Source: an uncultured Lachnoclostridium sp.
GTDB taxonomy: Bacteria; Bacillota; Clostridia; Lachnospirales; Lachnospiraceae
Length of the DNA: 64,000 bases
Direction: 5' to 3'
Assembly: GCA_944381625.1 (NCBI GenBank)
Contig: CALWLW010000005.1
Coordinates: forward strand, 1 to 64,000
The translations under genes were made by a program, and so were the position numbers. The notes under the pieces were generated by a model. It was not told the DNA's origin. It worked only from the letters and a program-made list of their open reading frames with translations, and did not search any database. Below, piece after piece: positions 1 to 6,530 of this stretch (positions within the stretch are counted from its first letter, which is position 1; each line of letters starts with the position of its first letter).

Positions 1-28
1 CATGAAGAAGATTTTACCGTATTTATAA
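1..28 (+). CDS. rpmI: 50S ribosomal protein L35, C-terminal end (partial)
   Basis: Only the last eight codons and the TAA stop are present. They read MKKILPYL, the usual end of L35 in clostridia. The fragment sits 26 bp upstream of rplT, which is the conserved infC-rpmI-rplT order. The rest of the gene lies outside the window. Confidence 0.75.
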
Positions 29-54
29 GATTTGGAAGTTAAGGAGGAAGAAAG

Positions 55-414
55 ATGGCAAGAGTAAAAGGCGGATTAAACGCTAAAAAGAAACATAATA
101 GAGTATTGAAGCTTGCAAAAGGTTACAGAGGAGCCAGAAGCAAGCAGTACAGAATCGCAAAACAGTCTGTAATGAGAGCAATGGCAACCGCTTATGCCGG
201 ACGTAAGCAGAGAAAACGTCAGTTCAGACAGCTCTGGATCGCGCGTATCAACGCAGCGGCCCGTATGAACGGACTGTCCTACAGCAAATTCATGTATGGA
301 CTGAAGACTGCAGGCGTGGAGATGAACAGAAAGATCCTGGCCGACATGGCAGTCAATGACGCAGCAGCTTTCACTGCGCTGGCAGAAGTTGCAAAGAATG
401 CGGTGAACAAATAA
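55..414 (+). CDS. rplT: 50S ribosomal protein L20
   Basis: L20 binds 23S rRNA early in assembly of the large subunit. The 119-residue product has normal length and the expected very basic N-terminus ([19 protein letters not shown]), followed by the conserved segment [20 protein letters not shown]. An AGGAGG ribosome binding site lies just upstream of the ATG. It follows rpmI as in most Firmicutes, so it is the last gene of the infC-rpmI-rplT operon. Autoregulation by L20 normally acts in the leader upstream of infC, which is not in this window. Confidence 0.98.
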   Translation: MARVKGGLNAKKKHNRVLKLAKGYRGARSKQYRIAKQSVMRAMATAYAGRKQRKRQFRQLWIARINAAARMNGLSYSKFMYGLKTAGVEMNRKILADMAVNDAAAFTALAEVAKNAVNK

Positions 415-432
415 GCATTTAGAATCGTAGCA

Positions 433-485
433 AGAGCCCTTGGGAACTTCAACCGTGCAGGTAAGATCTCAGGGGCTCTGTTGGC
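433..485 (+). terminator. Hairpin after rplT, possible weak terminator
   Basis: AGAGCCCTTG (433-442) pairs with CAGGGGCTCT (470-479) with one G-U wobble and a 27-nt loop. Only a weak T-rich tract follows. It lies between rplT and the G3E GTPase gene, so it probably limits readthrough from the ribosomal operon, but the long loop makes this uncertain. Confidence 0.35.
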
Positions 486-543
486 TGTTTTGGTAGCCAT
501 ATTTTGCGGACAGGCGTCCGAAAGACAGAAAGAAGGAAAGAAT

Positions 544-1602
544 ATGACAAAAATCGAGATTATCTCCGGCTTCCTGGGAGCCGGGAAGACGACGCTGATC
601 AAGAAACTGTTAAAAGAGGTGTTTGCCGGAGAAAAAGTGGTTCTGATTGAGAATGAATTCGGTGAGATCGGGATCGACGGCGGTTTCCTGAAAGAATCCG
701 GCATACAGATCACGGAGATGAATTCCGGCTGTATCTGCTGTTCGCTGGTGGGTGATTTCGGGACAGCGCTGAAAGAAGTGATTGAGACCTATGCGCCGGA
801 CCGGATCCTGATCGAGCCATCGGGCGTGGGCAAGCTTTCCGACGTGACCAAAGCTGTCCGGGGCGTTGCAGCCCATGAACCGGTGGAGCTGAACAGCTCG
901 GTGACTGTGGTGGACGGCCAGAAATGCCGGATGTATATGAAGAACTTCGGAGAGTTTTTCAATAATCAGGTGGAAAACGCGGGAACTATCGTGATCAGCC
1001 GCACCCAGAAGATGACAGATGAGAAGGTGGAAGCGTGTGTGAATATGCTTAGGGAGAAGAATCCCACGGCGACGATCATCACGACTCCCTGGGAGGAACT
1101 GAAAGGCGAACAGATCATGGCGGCCATGGAGCATCAGGATTTGCTGATGAAAGAAGAACTGGAGGCGGAGCACGTCCATGACGAAGGATGCGGATGCCAC
1201 CATGATCATGAGCACCATCATGACCACGATCACCATGACCATGAGCACCATCATGACCATGAGCACAGCCACGGCCATGATCACGATCACCACCATCATC
1301 ATGACCATGACCATCATCATGCGGACGAGGTGTTCACAAGCTGGGGAAAAGAGACGCCCCACAAATACAGCGAGGAACAGCTGCGTGAGATCCTGGAGAA
1401 GCTTTCCAGGGACGATGAGTGCGGCATTGTGCTGCGCGCCAAAGGGATCGTGCCCTGTACCGACGGAGGGTGGCTGCATTTTGACATGGTTCCGGAAGAG
1501 TTTGAGATCCGCCACGGAGCCGCCGATTATACCGGACGTCTCTGTGTCATCGGTTCTCATCTGAGCGACGGGGAGCTGTCCAGCATATTCGGACTGGCCT
1601 GA
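544..1602 (+). CDS. G3E (CobW/YeiR/YjiA) family GTPase with His-rich metal-binding region
   Basis: This is a G3E-family P-loop GTPase of the metallochaperone group. The ATG at 544 is preceded by GAAAGAAGGAAAG; a longer reading from 481 is possible but has no ribosome binding site. The 352-residue protein has Walker A GFLGAGKT (residues 9-16) and the conserved metal motif CICC in NSGCICCSL, which is the CxCC signature of zinc-handling members. IEPSGVGK follows. Around residues 210-260 there is a very His/Asp-rich tract (HDHEHHHDHDHHDHEHHH and further repeats). The C-terminal CobW_C-like domain follows. It is 11 bp upstream of a second G3E gene and near a ZIP transporter. Zinc or another divalent metal is the likely cargo by family knowledge, but which one is inference. 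Confidence 0.9.
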   Translation: MTKIEIISGFLGAGKTTLIKKLLKEVFAGEKVVLIENEFGEIGIDGGFLKESGIQITEMNSGCICCSLVGDFGTALKEVIETYAPDRILIEPSGVGKLSDVTKAVRGVAAHEPVELNSSVTVVDGQKCRMYMKNFGEFFNNQVENAGTIVISRTQKMTDEKVEACVNMLREKNPTATIITTPWEELKGEQIMAAMEHQDLLMKEELEAEHVHDEGCGCHHDHEHHHDHDHHDHEHHHDHEHSHGHDHDHHHHHDHDHHHADEVFTSWGKETPHKYSEEQLREILEKLSRDDECGIVLRAKGIVPCTDGGWLHFDMVPEEFEIRHGAADYTGRLCVIGSHLSDGELSSIFGLA

Positions 1603-1613
1603 GAGGTGCGCGT

Positions 1614-2555
1614 ATGACAAAGATACCGGTATTTGTAGTACATGGCTTTCTGGAGAGCGGAAAGACCAGGTTTGTGCAGGAGACGCTGGAGGATGAGTAT
1701 TTCTCCGGCGGCGAGCGAAACCTGGTAATCGCCTGCGAGGAGGGCATGGAGGAGTATGACGAGGAACTTTTGAAGGCCAGCAACACCACGCTGGTGGTGC
1801 TGGAAGACAAAAGCGAACTGAACGAAATGTTCCTGACGGAATGCCAGAAGAAATACAAGCCCACGCAGATCGTACTGGAGTATAACTGTATGTGGGGAAT
1901 GGACTATCTCAGGGATATGTATATGCCCAAAGGATGGTTCGTGGCCCAGGTGATCACCACGGTGGATGCCTCCACCTTCGACGTCTATCTGAAAAATATG
2001 AAGTCCCTGTTCATGGAGATGGCCAAGGATTCGGATCTGATCATCTTTAACCGGAGTACGGACGATACCCCTGCCGCCAGCTACAAGAGGAACATGCGGG
2101 CGGTCAATCCCAAGGCGCAGATCGTCTTTGAGAAAGAGGACGGTTCCCAGCTGGAATTTGAGGAGGAGATGCCCTTTGACCTGAATGCGGATGTGATAGA
2201 TATTGCCGATATAGACTATGGCATCTGGTATATTGACGCCATGGACCATCCGGAAAAATACGACGGCAAGACGGTACGCTTCACGGGAATGGCTTATACG
2301 AATAAGCGTCTGCCCCAGGGATATTTTGTGCCCGGGCGCACGGCTATGACCTGCTGCGCAGACGATACGGCATTTATCGGGTTCTTATGCAAATCCGCCT
2401 ATGTGGACCGTCTGAAGCCCAGGCAGTGGGTGACGGTTACTGCTAAGGTGACTGTGGAGAAGCGTGCGGAATACAGCGGAGAAGAGGGCGTGGTCCTTCA
2501 CTCCACCAACATCAAAAGCGCGAAGAAACCGGAAGAAGAATTAGTGTATTTTTAA
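1614..2555 (+). CDS. G3E-like GTP-binding protein fused to DUF1980/TIGR03943-type C-terminal domain
   Basis: The N-terminal half starts MTKIPVFVVHGFLESGKTRF, an intact Walker A (GFLESGKT, residues 11-18) in a CobW-like setting. The CxCC metal motif of the neighbouring G3E protein is absent. From about residue 215 the protein changes to a different domain: YDGKTVRFTGMAY, a central MTCCADD, then WVTVTAKV and a short tail ending EELVYF. That pattern matches what I know of the C-terminal domain of DUF1980/TIGR03943 proteins, which usually pair with a YcgR-type permease. The gene follows the His-rich G3E gene by 11 bp with GAGAGGTG as ribosome binding site, so the two form an operon. The domain assignment is from recall of family motifs and not a search. 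The role is probably in metal trafficking. Confidence 0.75.
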   Translation: MTKIPVFVVHGFLESGKTRFVQETLEDEYFSGGERNLVIACEEGMEEYDEELLKASNTTLVVLEDKSELNEMFLTECQKKYKPTQIVLEYNCMWGMDYLRDMYMPKGWFVAQVITTVDASTFDVYLKNMKSLFMEMAKDSDLIIFNRSTDDTPAASYKRNMRAVNPKAQIVFEKEDGSQLEFEEEMPFDLNADVIDIADIDYGIWYIDAMDHPEKYDGKTVRFTGMAYTNKRLPQGYFVPGRTAMTCCADDTAFIGFLCKSAYVDRLKPRQWVTVTAKVTVEKRAEYSGEEGVVLHSTNIKSAKKPEEELVYF

Positions 2556-2560
2556 TAAGT

Positions 2561-2588
2561 AGGAGCCGTTGCAGAACGGCTCCTTTTT
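2561..2588. terminator. Terminator between convergent genes
   Basis: GGAGCCGTT, loop GCAG, AACGGCTCC, then TTTTT. It is a strong factor-independent terminator for the G3E operon. The T-run touches the stop codon of the convergent phosphofructokinase gene. Confidence 0.9.
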
Positions 2589-3492
2589 ACGGCATCTTTT
2601 CCAGGAGCCGTTCCACTTCTTTTCGTACGGCCAGATATTCAGAGAAGGCGCTGGCGCTTCCTGAGGCCACGGCCGTGCGAAAGGCGTGGGCATAATCCTT
2701 TTGTTCCATCCATCCGGCCAGAAAGCCTGCTACCATGGAGTCTCCCGCTCCGACGGCGTTGACCAGCGTTCCATTGGGAGCGGGGAGGCGGTGGATGCCG
2801 CCGTTTTCATCGGCCAGCACGGCGCCCTGGCCGCCCATGGAGACCAGCACGTTCCTGGCGCCCATATCCCGCAGCTTTACCGCGAAGGGGACGATTTCCT
2901 CCTGGGTGCGAAGTTCGGTATGGAACAGCTCTCCCAGCTCGTGCTGATTGGGTTTTACCAGAAAGGGCCGATACTCCAGTACATTCAGGAGCAGGCTTCC
3001 GGTGGCGTCCACTGCGGTCAGGATTCCATGATCCTGGAGCCGGGAAAGGATATCCCGATAAATGGATTCGGGCATGGAGCGGGGGATGCTTCCGGCCAGG
3101 ACCAGCGCGTCTCCGTCCTCCAGTTTTTCCAGGCGGGCGAGAAGAGCTTTAACTGCGCCGTCAGGGATGGCCGGCCCCTGGCCGTTGATCTCCGTGCCGT
3201 CGAAATCCTTCATTTTAATATTGATGCGGGAAAATCCTGTTTCCATGTGGATAAATTCGTGGCGGACGCCCAGAAATGTGAGTTTCTTCTGGATTTCCTG
3301 CCCGGTGAAGCCGGCGGTAAATCCAAGTGCCGTGGTCGGGAGCCCCAGATTGTTCAAAACGATGGACACATTGATCCCTTTGCCGCCGGGAAGCATAAGC
3401 TCCGATCTTGTGCGGTTGGTCTTTCCCAGCTGGAAATGGTCGACGGATACGATATAATCCAGGGACGGATTGAAGGTTACAGTATAAATCAT
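2587..3492 (-). CDS. fruK: 1-phosphofructokinase (PfkB family)
   Basis: It phosphorylates fructose 1-phosphate to fructose 1,6-bisphosphate in the cytoplasm. The 301 residues start MIYTVTFNPSLDYIV, with MLPGGKGINVSIVL near residue 35 and the PfkB signature VNAVGAGDSMVAGFLAG near residue 245; the Asp in GAGDS is the catalytic base. The start is fixed by AAAGGAGATCTT upstream of the ATG. FruK and LacC (tagatose-6-phosphate kinase) are close relatives. The TVTFNPSLDY start and overall pattern favour FruK. Unusually for a fruK, no fructose PTS (fruA) or fruR lies beside it, so it is a standalone gene here and the substrate is less certain. Confidence 0.85.
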   Translation of the reverse strand: MIYTVTFNPSLDYIVSVDHFQLGKTNRTRSELMLPGGKGINVSIVLNNLGLPTTALGFTAGFTGQEIQKKLTFLGVRHEFIHMETGFSRINIKMKDFDGTEINGQGPAIPDGAVKALLARLEKLEDGDALVLAGSIPRSMPESIYRDILSRLQDHGILTAVDATGSLLLNVLEYRPFLVKPNQHELGELFHTELRTQEEIVPFAVKLRDMGARNVLVSMGGQGAVLADENGGIHRLPAPNGTLVNAVGAGDSMVAGFLAGWMEQKDYAHAFRTAVASGSASAFSEYLAVRKEVERLLEKMP

Positions 3493-3511
3493 AAGATCTC
3501 CTTTTGCCTGT

Positions 3512-3559
3512 AAAAGAAAAGGCCCGCGAGGCGTGGGGTACGCGCCGCAGAGCCTTTTG
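3512..3559 (-). terminator. Terminator of the XRE regulator gene
   Basis: Read on the minus strand, CAAAAGGC pairs with GCCTTTT around a GC-rich loop, followed by a T-rich CTTTT tract. It lies between the HTH gene and fruK, both on the minus strand, so fruK likely has its own start. Confidence 0.6.
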
Positions 3560-3570
3560 GGTTCAGGCTG

Positions 3571-3891
3571 TTATTTGTTCGCAAACAGAACTTTGAGCAG
3601 GTTGATGGCCAGCGTTTTTTCTTCCGCTGTACGGTCGTGCATCAATTGAATCAGAAGATTGATGCTGTTGTCGTCGGTTGCGACGACGTAATCAGCCAGA
3701 AGAAAATCGACGGTGACACCCAGCCGGTTTACCACCTTGATCAGCTTGTCCAGAGTCAGACTGCGTTCGCCTCTCTCGATCTGGCCTATGTAAGCGGTGG
3801 AGACGCCGACCTCTTCCGCCAGCTTCTCCTGGGTCAGATTCAGCCTCAAACGTTCTTCGCGGATTCTCTTCCCTAAAGCCCGATAATCCAT
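3571..3891 (-). CDS. XRE-family helix-turn-helix transcriptional regulator
   Basis: This 106-residue protein has an N-terminal HTH_3 domain: LGKRIREERLRLNLTQEKLA, then GVSTAYIGQIERGERSLTLD with the recognition helix. The remaining 40 residues have no recognisable domain (ends INLLKVLFANK). GGGAGGTG precedes the ATG and a TATAAT-like box lies at 3912-3917 on the minus strand. The target is unknown. It is flanked by fruK and, divergently, tRNA-Leu. Confidence 0.85.
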   Translation of the reverse strand: MDYRALGKRIREERLRLNLTQEKLAEEVGVSTAYIGQIERGERSLTLDKLIKVVNRLGVTVDFLLADYVVATDDNSINLLIQLMHDRTAEEKTLAINLLKVLFANK

Positions 3892-4007
3892 GTAAACACC
3901 TCCCTGTCCATATTATAGTACATTTAGTCTGATTAAATCATACTTTGAAATGTGGTCTGTAGAGAATCTGCTAAATGTATTTTTTTGAATAATTTTATAA
4001 AAAATGT

Positions 4008-4036
4008 TTGACATTCTTCGAAAAATGAGGTATTAT
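4008..4036 (+). promoter_or_regulatory. Promoter of tRNA-Leu
   Basis: A consensus TTGACA (4008-4013) and TATTAT (4031-4036) are separated by exactly 17 bp and end 12 bp before the mature tRNA. This is a strong sigma-A type promoter, typical of a stable RNA gene. Confidence 0.85.
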
Positions 4037-4048
4037 AACATCCGTGAT

Positions 4049-4133
4049 GCGGAAGTGTCGGAATTGGCAGACGAGCAAGATTCAGGTTCTTGTGAGCGTT
4101 ACGCTCGTGAGGGTTCAAGTCCCTTCTTCCGCA
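4049..4133 (+). tRNA. tRNA-Leu, anticodon CAG
   Basis: The acceptor stem GCGGAAG pairs with CTTCCGC and has discriminator A at 4133. The anticodon arm is CAAGA-TTCAGGT-TCTTG, giving anticodon CAG (reads CUG). The long variable arm TGAGCGTTACGCTCG marks a class II tRNA, and the T arm has GGTTCAAGTCC. CCA is not encoded. It has its own promoter and terminator, so it is a monocistronic gene. Confidence 0.95.
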
Positions 4134-4138
4134 TGATG

Positions 4139-4170
4139 AATCCCGAAGGCAGATGCCTTCGGGATTTTTT
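4139..4170 (+). terminator. Terminator of tRNA-Leu
   Basis: AATCCCGAAGGC, loop AGAT, GCCTTCGGGATT, then TTTT. It is a perfect 12-bp stem. Its T-run is also the left end of the palindromic element at 4165-4212. Confidence 0.93.
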
Positions 4171-4212
4171 GTTCCGCAGGAAAGTTCTAAGAACTTTCCT
4201 GCGGAACAAAAA
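4165..4212. repeat. Dispersed palindromic element, family A copy 1
   Basis: This is a near-perfect palindrome of two 23-bp arms (4166-4188 and 4190-4212) around one central base. It contains GTTCCGCAGGAAAGTTCT and its complement and is bounded by T and A runs. A diverged second copy lies at 49094-49141 and also begins in a terminator T-run. Family knowledge is lacking; it resembles a REP/MITE-like element. The element lies between tRNA-Leu and the end of the ZIP gene. Confidence 0.7.
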
Positions 4213-4242
4213 GCCCTTCGAACTGAACCGTCCAGCAGCGTT

Positions 4243-5043
4243 TTATGGAGCAGACAGCAGCAGAAGGCTGAAAGCCATCACGGCCATCCCGGCTACCATG
4301 CCGCAGGTGGAGCTGTCCCGGCTGCCGTATTCTCCGGCAGAGGGCAGAAGTTCATCGAAAGAGATGAATACCATAATGCCGGCCACGCCTGCAAACAGGA
4401 TGCCCAGCGCCGGTCCGGACAGGACGGGGCGAAGCAGCAGCCATCCCAGGAGAGCGCCCAGAGGCTCCGCCAGGCCTGACAGGAGGGAATAGAGGAACGC
4501 CTTTGCCCGTGATCCGGTGGCCTGGTAGATGGGGACAGACACCGCGATTCCTTCAGGGATATTGTGGATGGCGATGGCCGCCACTACAGGGACGGCCACG
4601 CCCGGCGCCTGGAGAGCGGAGACAAAGGTGGCGATCCCCTCGGGGAAATTATGGACGGCGATGGCCAGGGCTGTGTAAACGCCGGTTTTCATCAGGGCGG
4701 CGGATTGAGCGGCATCAGGAGTATGACTGGTTCCAGAAGCCTCCTGTAAAGGCAGAAGACGGTCCAGTGCGGCGATCAGAGCCATGCCCGCGAAAAAAGC
4801 CAGTACGGTGAGCATGCACCCTGCCTGACGGCCGTAAATGCTGCAGAGCGTTTCCTGGGCTTTGAAAAATATTTCAATCATGGATACGTAGATCATGACG
4901 CCGGCTGAAAAGCCAAGGCTGACAGACAGGAAACGGCGGCTTTCCTGCCTGGCGAAAAAAGCGGCGGCGCTGCCGATCCCGGTGCTCAGGCCTGCCGCCC
5001 CGGTAAGGGCAAATGCCCGGAGAATATTGCTGATATAAATCAC
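4243..5043 (-). CDS. ZIP family divalent metal transporter (ZupT-like)
   Basis: It is a multi-helix membrane transporter for zinc or other divalent metals. Diagnostic segments are LSTGIGSAAAFFARQ near the N-terminus, FLSVSLGFSAGVMIYVSMIEI, then AVHNFPEGIATFVSAL and AIHNIPEGIAVSVPI; the paired HNxPEG motifs form the ZIP metal site. I place the start at a GTG (5041-5043), giving 266 residues, the normal ZupT length. An ATG at 5145 would add a 34-residue tail unlike the family and has no ribosome binding site. The Shine-Dalgarno for the GTG (GGGAAGGG) is unusually close, so the start is not certain. Its presence near two G3E GTPases fits a zinc theme. Confidence 0.88.
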   Translation of the reverse strand: MIYISNILRAFALTGAAGLSTGIGSAAAFFARQESRRFLSVSLGFSAGVMIYVSMIEIFFKAQETLCSIYGRQAGCMLTVLAFFAGMALIAALDRLLPLQEASGTSHTPDAAQSAALMKTGVYTALAIAVHNFPEGIATFVSALQAPGVAVPVVAAIAIHNIPEGIAVSVPIYQATGSRAKAFLYSLLSGLAEPLGALLGWLLLRPVLSGPALGILFAGVAGIMVFISFDELLPSAGEYGSRDSSTCGMVAGMAVMAFSLLLLSAP

Positions 5044-5200
5044 CCCTTCCCGGTATCCATATATGGTATGCAGAAAGGAGAGGAAGGGTGCCTCTGTGCC
5101 GGTCCGCGGGAATGCGCGGAGAGGCGCTTTTGCGCTGACATGCAAAAAATGTCAGAAAAATCTTAAGAAATGTTTAAGAATTTATCGGTATAGAATTAAG

Positions 5201-5229
5201 TTGACAAAAAATATACACACCTTTATAAT
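5201..5229 (+). promoter_or_regulatory. Promoter of the DUF805 gene
   Basis: Perfect TTGACA (5201-5206) and TATAAT (5224-5229) boxes have a 17-bp spacer. An AAGGAGG ribosome binding site follows before the ATG at 5263. Two perfect hexamers are rare and suggest high expression. Confidence 0.88.
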
Positions 5230-5262
5230 ATCGACAAATGCAAGAAGGAGGATTGCGTATTT

Positions 5263-5607
5263 ATGGAATACTACATTGGTGCATTTAAAAACTACGCAAA
5301 CTTTAACGGACGTGCCAGAAGGAAAGAGTATTGGATGTTTGTACTGTTCAATGTGATCGCTACAGTGGTGATCGGCGTGATCGCAGGGATCATCCGTTTC
5401 CCGCTGCTGAGCACGATCTATGCGCTGGCAGTGCTCTGCCCGTCTCTGGCAGTGCTGTTCCGCCGCCTGCATGATATCGGAAAGAGCGGTGTGTGGATTC
5501 TGATCTGCTTCATCCCGCTGGTCGGTTCCATCTGGCTGCTGGTTCTGCTCTGCAAGGACAGCGAGCCGGGCGCAAATCAGTACGGAGAGAATCCGAAAGG
5601 AATGTAA
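5263..5607 (+). CDS. DUF805 family small membrane protein
   Basis: The 114-residue protein has the DUF805 hallmarks: YIGAFKNYANFNGRARRKEYW at the N-terminus (the family NFxGRARRxEYW motif), three to four hydrophobic helices, FRRLHDIGKSGVW in the middle and the tail EPGANQYGENP. The function of DUF805 is unknown; it is a plasma-membrane protein. It stands alone behind a near-consensus promoter and ends at a strong hairpin. Confidence 0.92.
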   Translation: MEYYIGAFKNYANFNGRARRKEYWMFVLFNVIATVVIGVIAGIIRFPLLSTIYALAVLCPSLAVLFRRLHDIGKSGVWILICFIPLVGSIWLLVLLCKDSEPGANQYGENPKGM

Positions 5608-5615
5608 TGCTTTAT

Positions 5616-5655
5616 AATATAAACGGAGCTGCCTTCTGGCAGCTCCGTTTATATT
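5616..5655. terminator. Bidirectional hairpin between convergent genes
   Basis: An 18-bp perfect stem (5616-5633 with 5638-5655) has loop TTCT. Both flanks are AT rich. It lies between the DUF805 gene and the convergent cytidylate-kinase-like gene. Confidence 0.8.
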
Positions 5656-5676
5656 GAAGCTTATAAAAGAGAGTCC

Positions 5677-6309
5677 CTATACCTCGGTATATCCTTTCTG
5701 CTTTAAATAGAAACAGATCATACCGGCGGCTTCTTCAATGGTCATGTTCCCGGTGTTCAGGCACAGATCATAATTCTTGGCGTCTTCCCAATCTTTCCCG
5801 GTATAATAGTTATAATATTTCCTGCGCTGTTTATCCGTCTCCTGGATGCGTTCCACCGCCGCCTCCCGTTCCAGAGAAAAAGTGCGCATCATACGGCGGA
5901 TCTTGCTCTCCATATCCCCGCAGAGGAATACGTTTACCACATGGTCGTAATCTCGCAGCACATAATCAGCGCAGCGTCCGATGATCATACAGGACTCGTT
6001 TTCTGCCAGTTCCCGGATCAGCTCGGACTGGAAACGGAACAGATTGTCCGGCGAGGCGATATCTTTGCCCAGCGAAGGCTTCCTGTCCTTTGGATACAGA
6101 TCCTTGATCATTTTATAGAGGAGATTATTCCCCGGGCGTTCGTTGTTGACGTGGAAAAATTCTTCCAGGACGCCGCTTTTGTCGGAAACCATACGGAAGA
6201 TATCTTTGTCGTAATAGGGGATGCCTAACTTTTGAGACAGGACCTGTGCGATATTTGTCGCGCCTGCACCGCATTCACGCCCCAGTGTAATCGTAAATTT
6301 CTTTGACAT
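5677..6309 (-). CDS. Cytidylate kinase-like family protein
   Basis: The product belongs to the Cytidylate_kin2 P-loop family common in clostridia. The N-terminus is KKFTITLGRECGAGATNIAQ, where the usual GREYGSGG P-loop reads GRECGAGAT. Further segments are GIPYYDKDIF, ELAENESCMIIGRCADYVL and RIQETDKQRRKYYNYYTGKDW, which match the family. I prefer the second ATG (6307-6309, MSKKF), since AAAGGGGTG is well spaced from it but overlaps the first ATG at 6318. Length is 210 residues. The nucleotide substrate has not been settled for these paralogues, and it is not the canonical cmk. Confidence 0.85.
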   Translation of the reverse strand: MSKKFTITLGRECGAGATNIAQVLSQKLGIPYYDKDIFRMVSDKSGVLEEFFHVNNERPGNNLLYKMIKDLYPKDRKPSLGKDIASPDNLFRFQSELIRELAENESCMIIGRCADYVLRDYDHVVNVFLCGDMESKIRRMMRTFSLEREAAVERIQETDKQRRKYYNYYTGKDWEDAKNYDLCLNTGNMTIEEAAGMICFYLKQKGYTEV

Positions 6310-6412
6310 AAACATCACCCCTTTGTGAAATCATGATAAGTTTTTTTATATTGTACCATATAAAATAGGCAAAAACAACAAAAGAAATGTTGTTTGGAGA
6401 AAAAGTGGGTTG

Positions 6413-6439
6413 CTAGCACTCTCGTTGAATGAGTGCTAA
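6413..6439 (+). promoter_or_regulatory. CIRCE element (HrcA operator)
   Basis: CTAGCACTC, nine bases (TCGTTGAAT), then GAGTGCTAA. It differs from the CIRCE consensus by one base. It lies immediately upstream of the htpG -35 box, so HrcA should repress htpG at normal temperature. Confidence 0.93.
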
Positions 6440-6446
6440 AAAATTC

Positions 6447-6475
6447 TTGACTTTTTGATGGCAGGGGGGTATATT
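6447..6475 (+). promoter_or_regulatory. Promoter of htpG
   Basis: TTGACT (6447-6452) and TATATT (6470-6475) are 17 bp apart. The CIRCE element ends 7 bp before the -35 box. Confidence 0.85.
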
Positions 6476-6530
6476 ACAGTATAGAGATTTTGATATCGAA
6501 AAGATTAGAAAAGAAAGGCAGTGTATCATA

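Noticed and set aside
610..1620. Minus-strand ORF rich in Met and Val opposite the G3E GTPase
   Set aside because: It is the antisense reading of the His-rich tract (CAT/ATG repeats). It has no ribosome binding site and conflicts with a well-supported gene.
4004..4492. 162-codon plus-strand ORF across tRNA-Leu
   Set aside because: It reads through the tRNA, its terminator, the palindromic element and the antisense of the ZIP gene.
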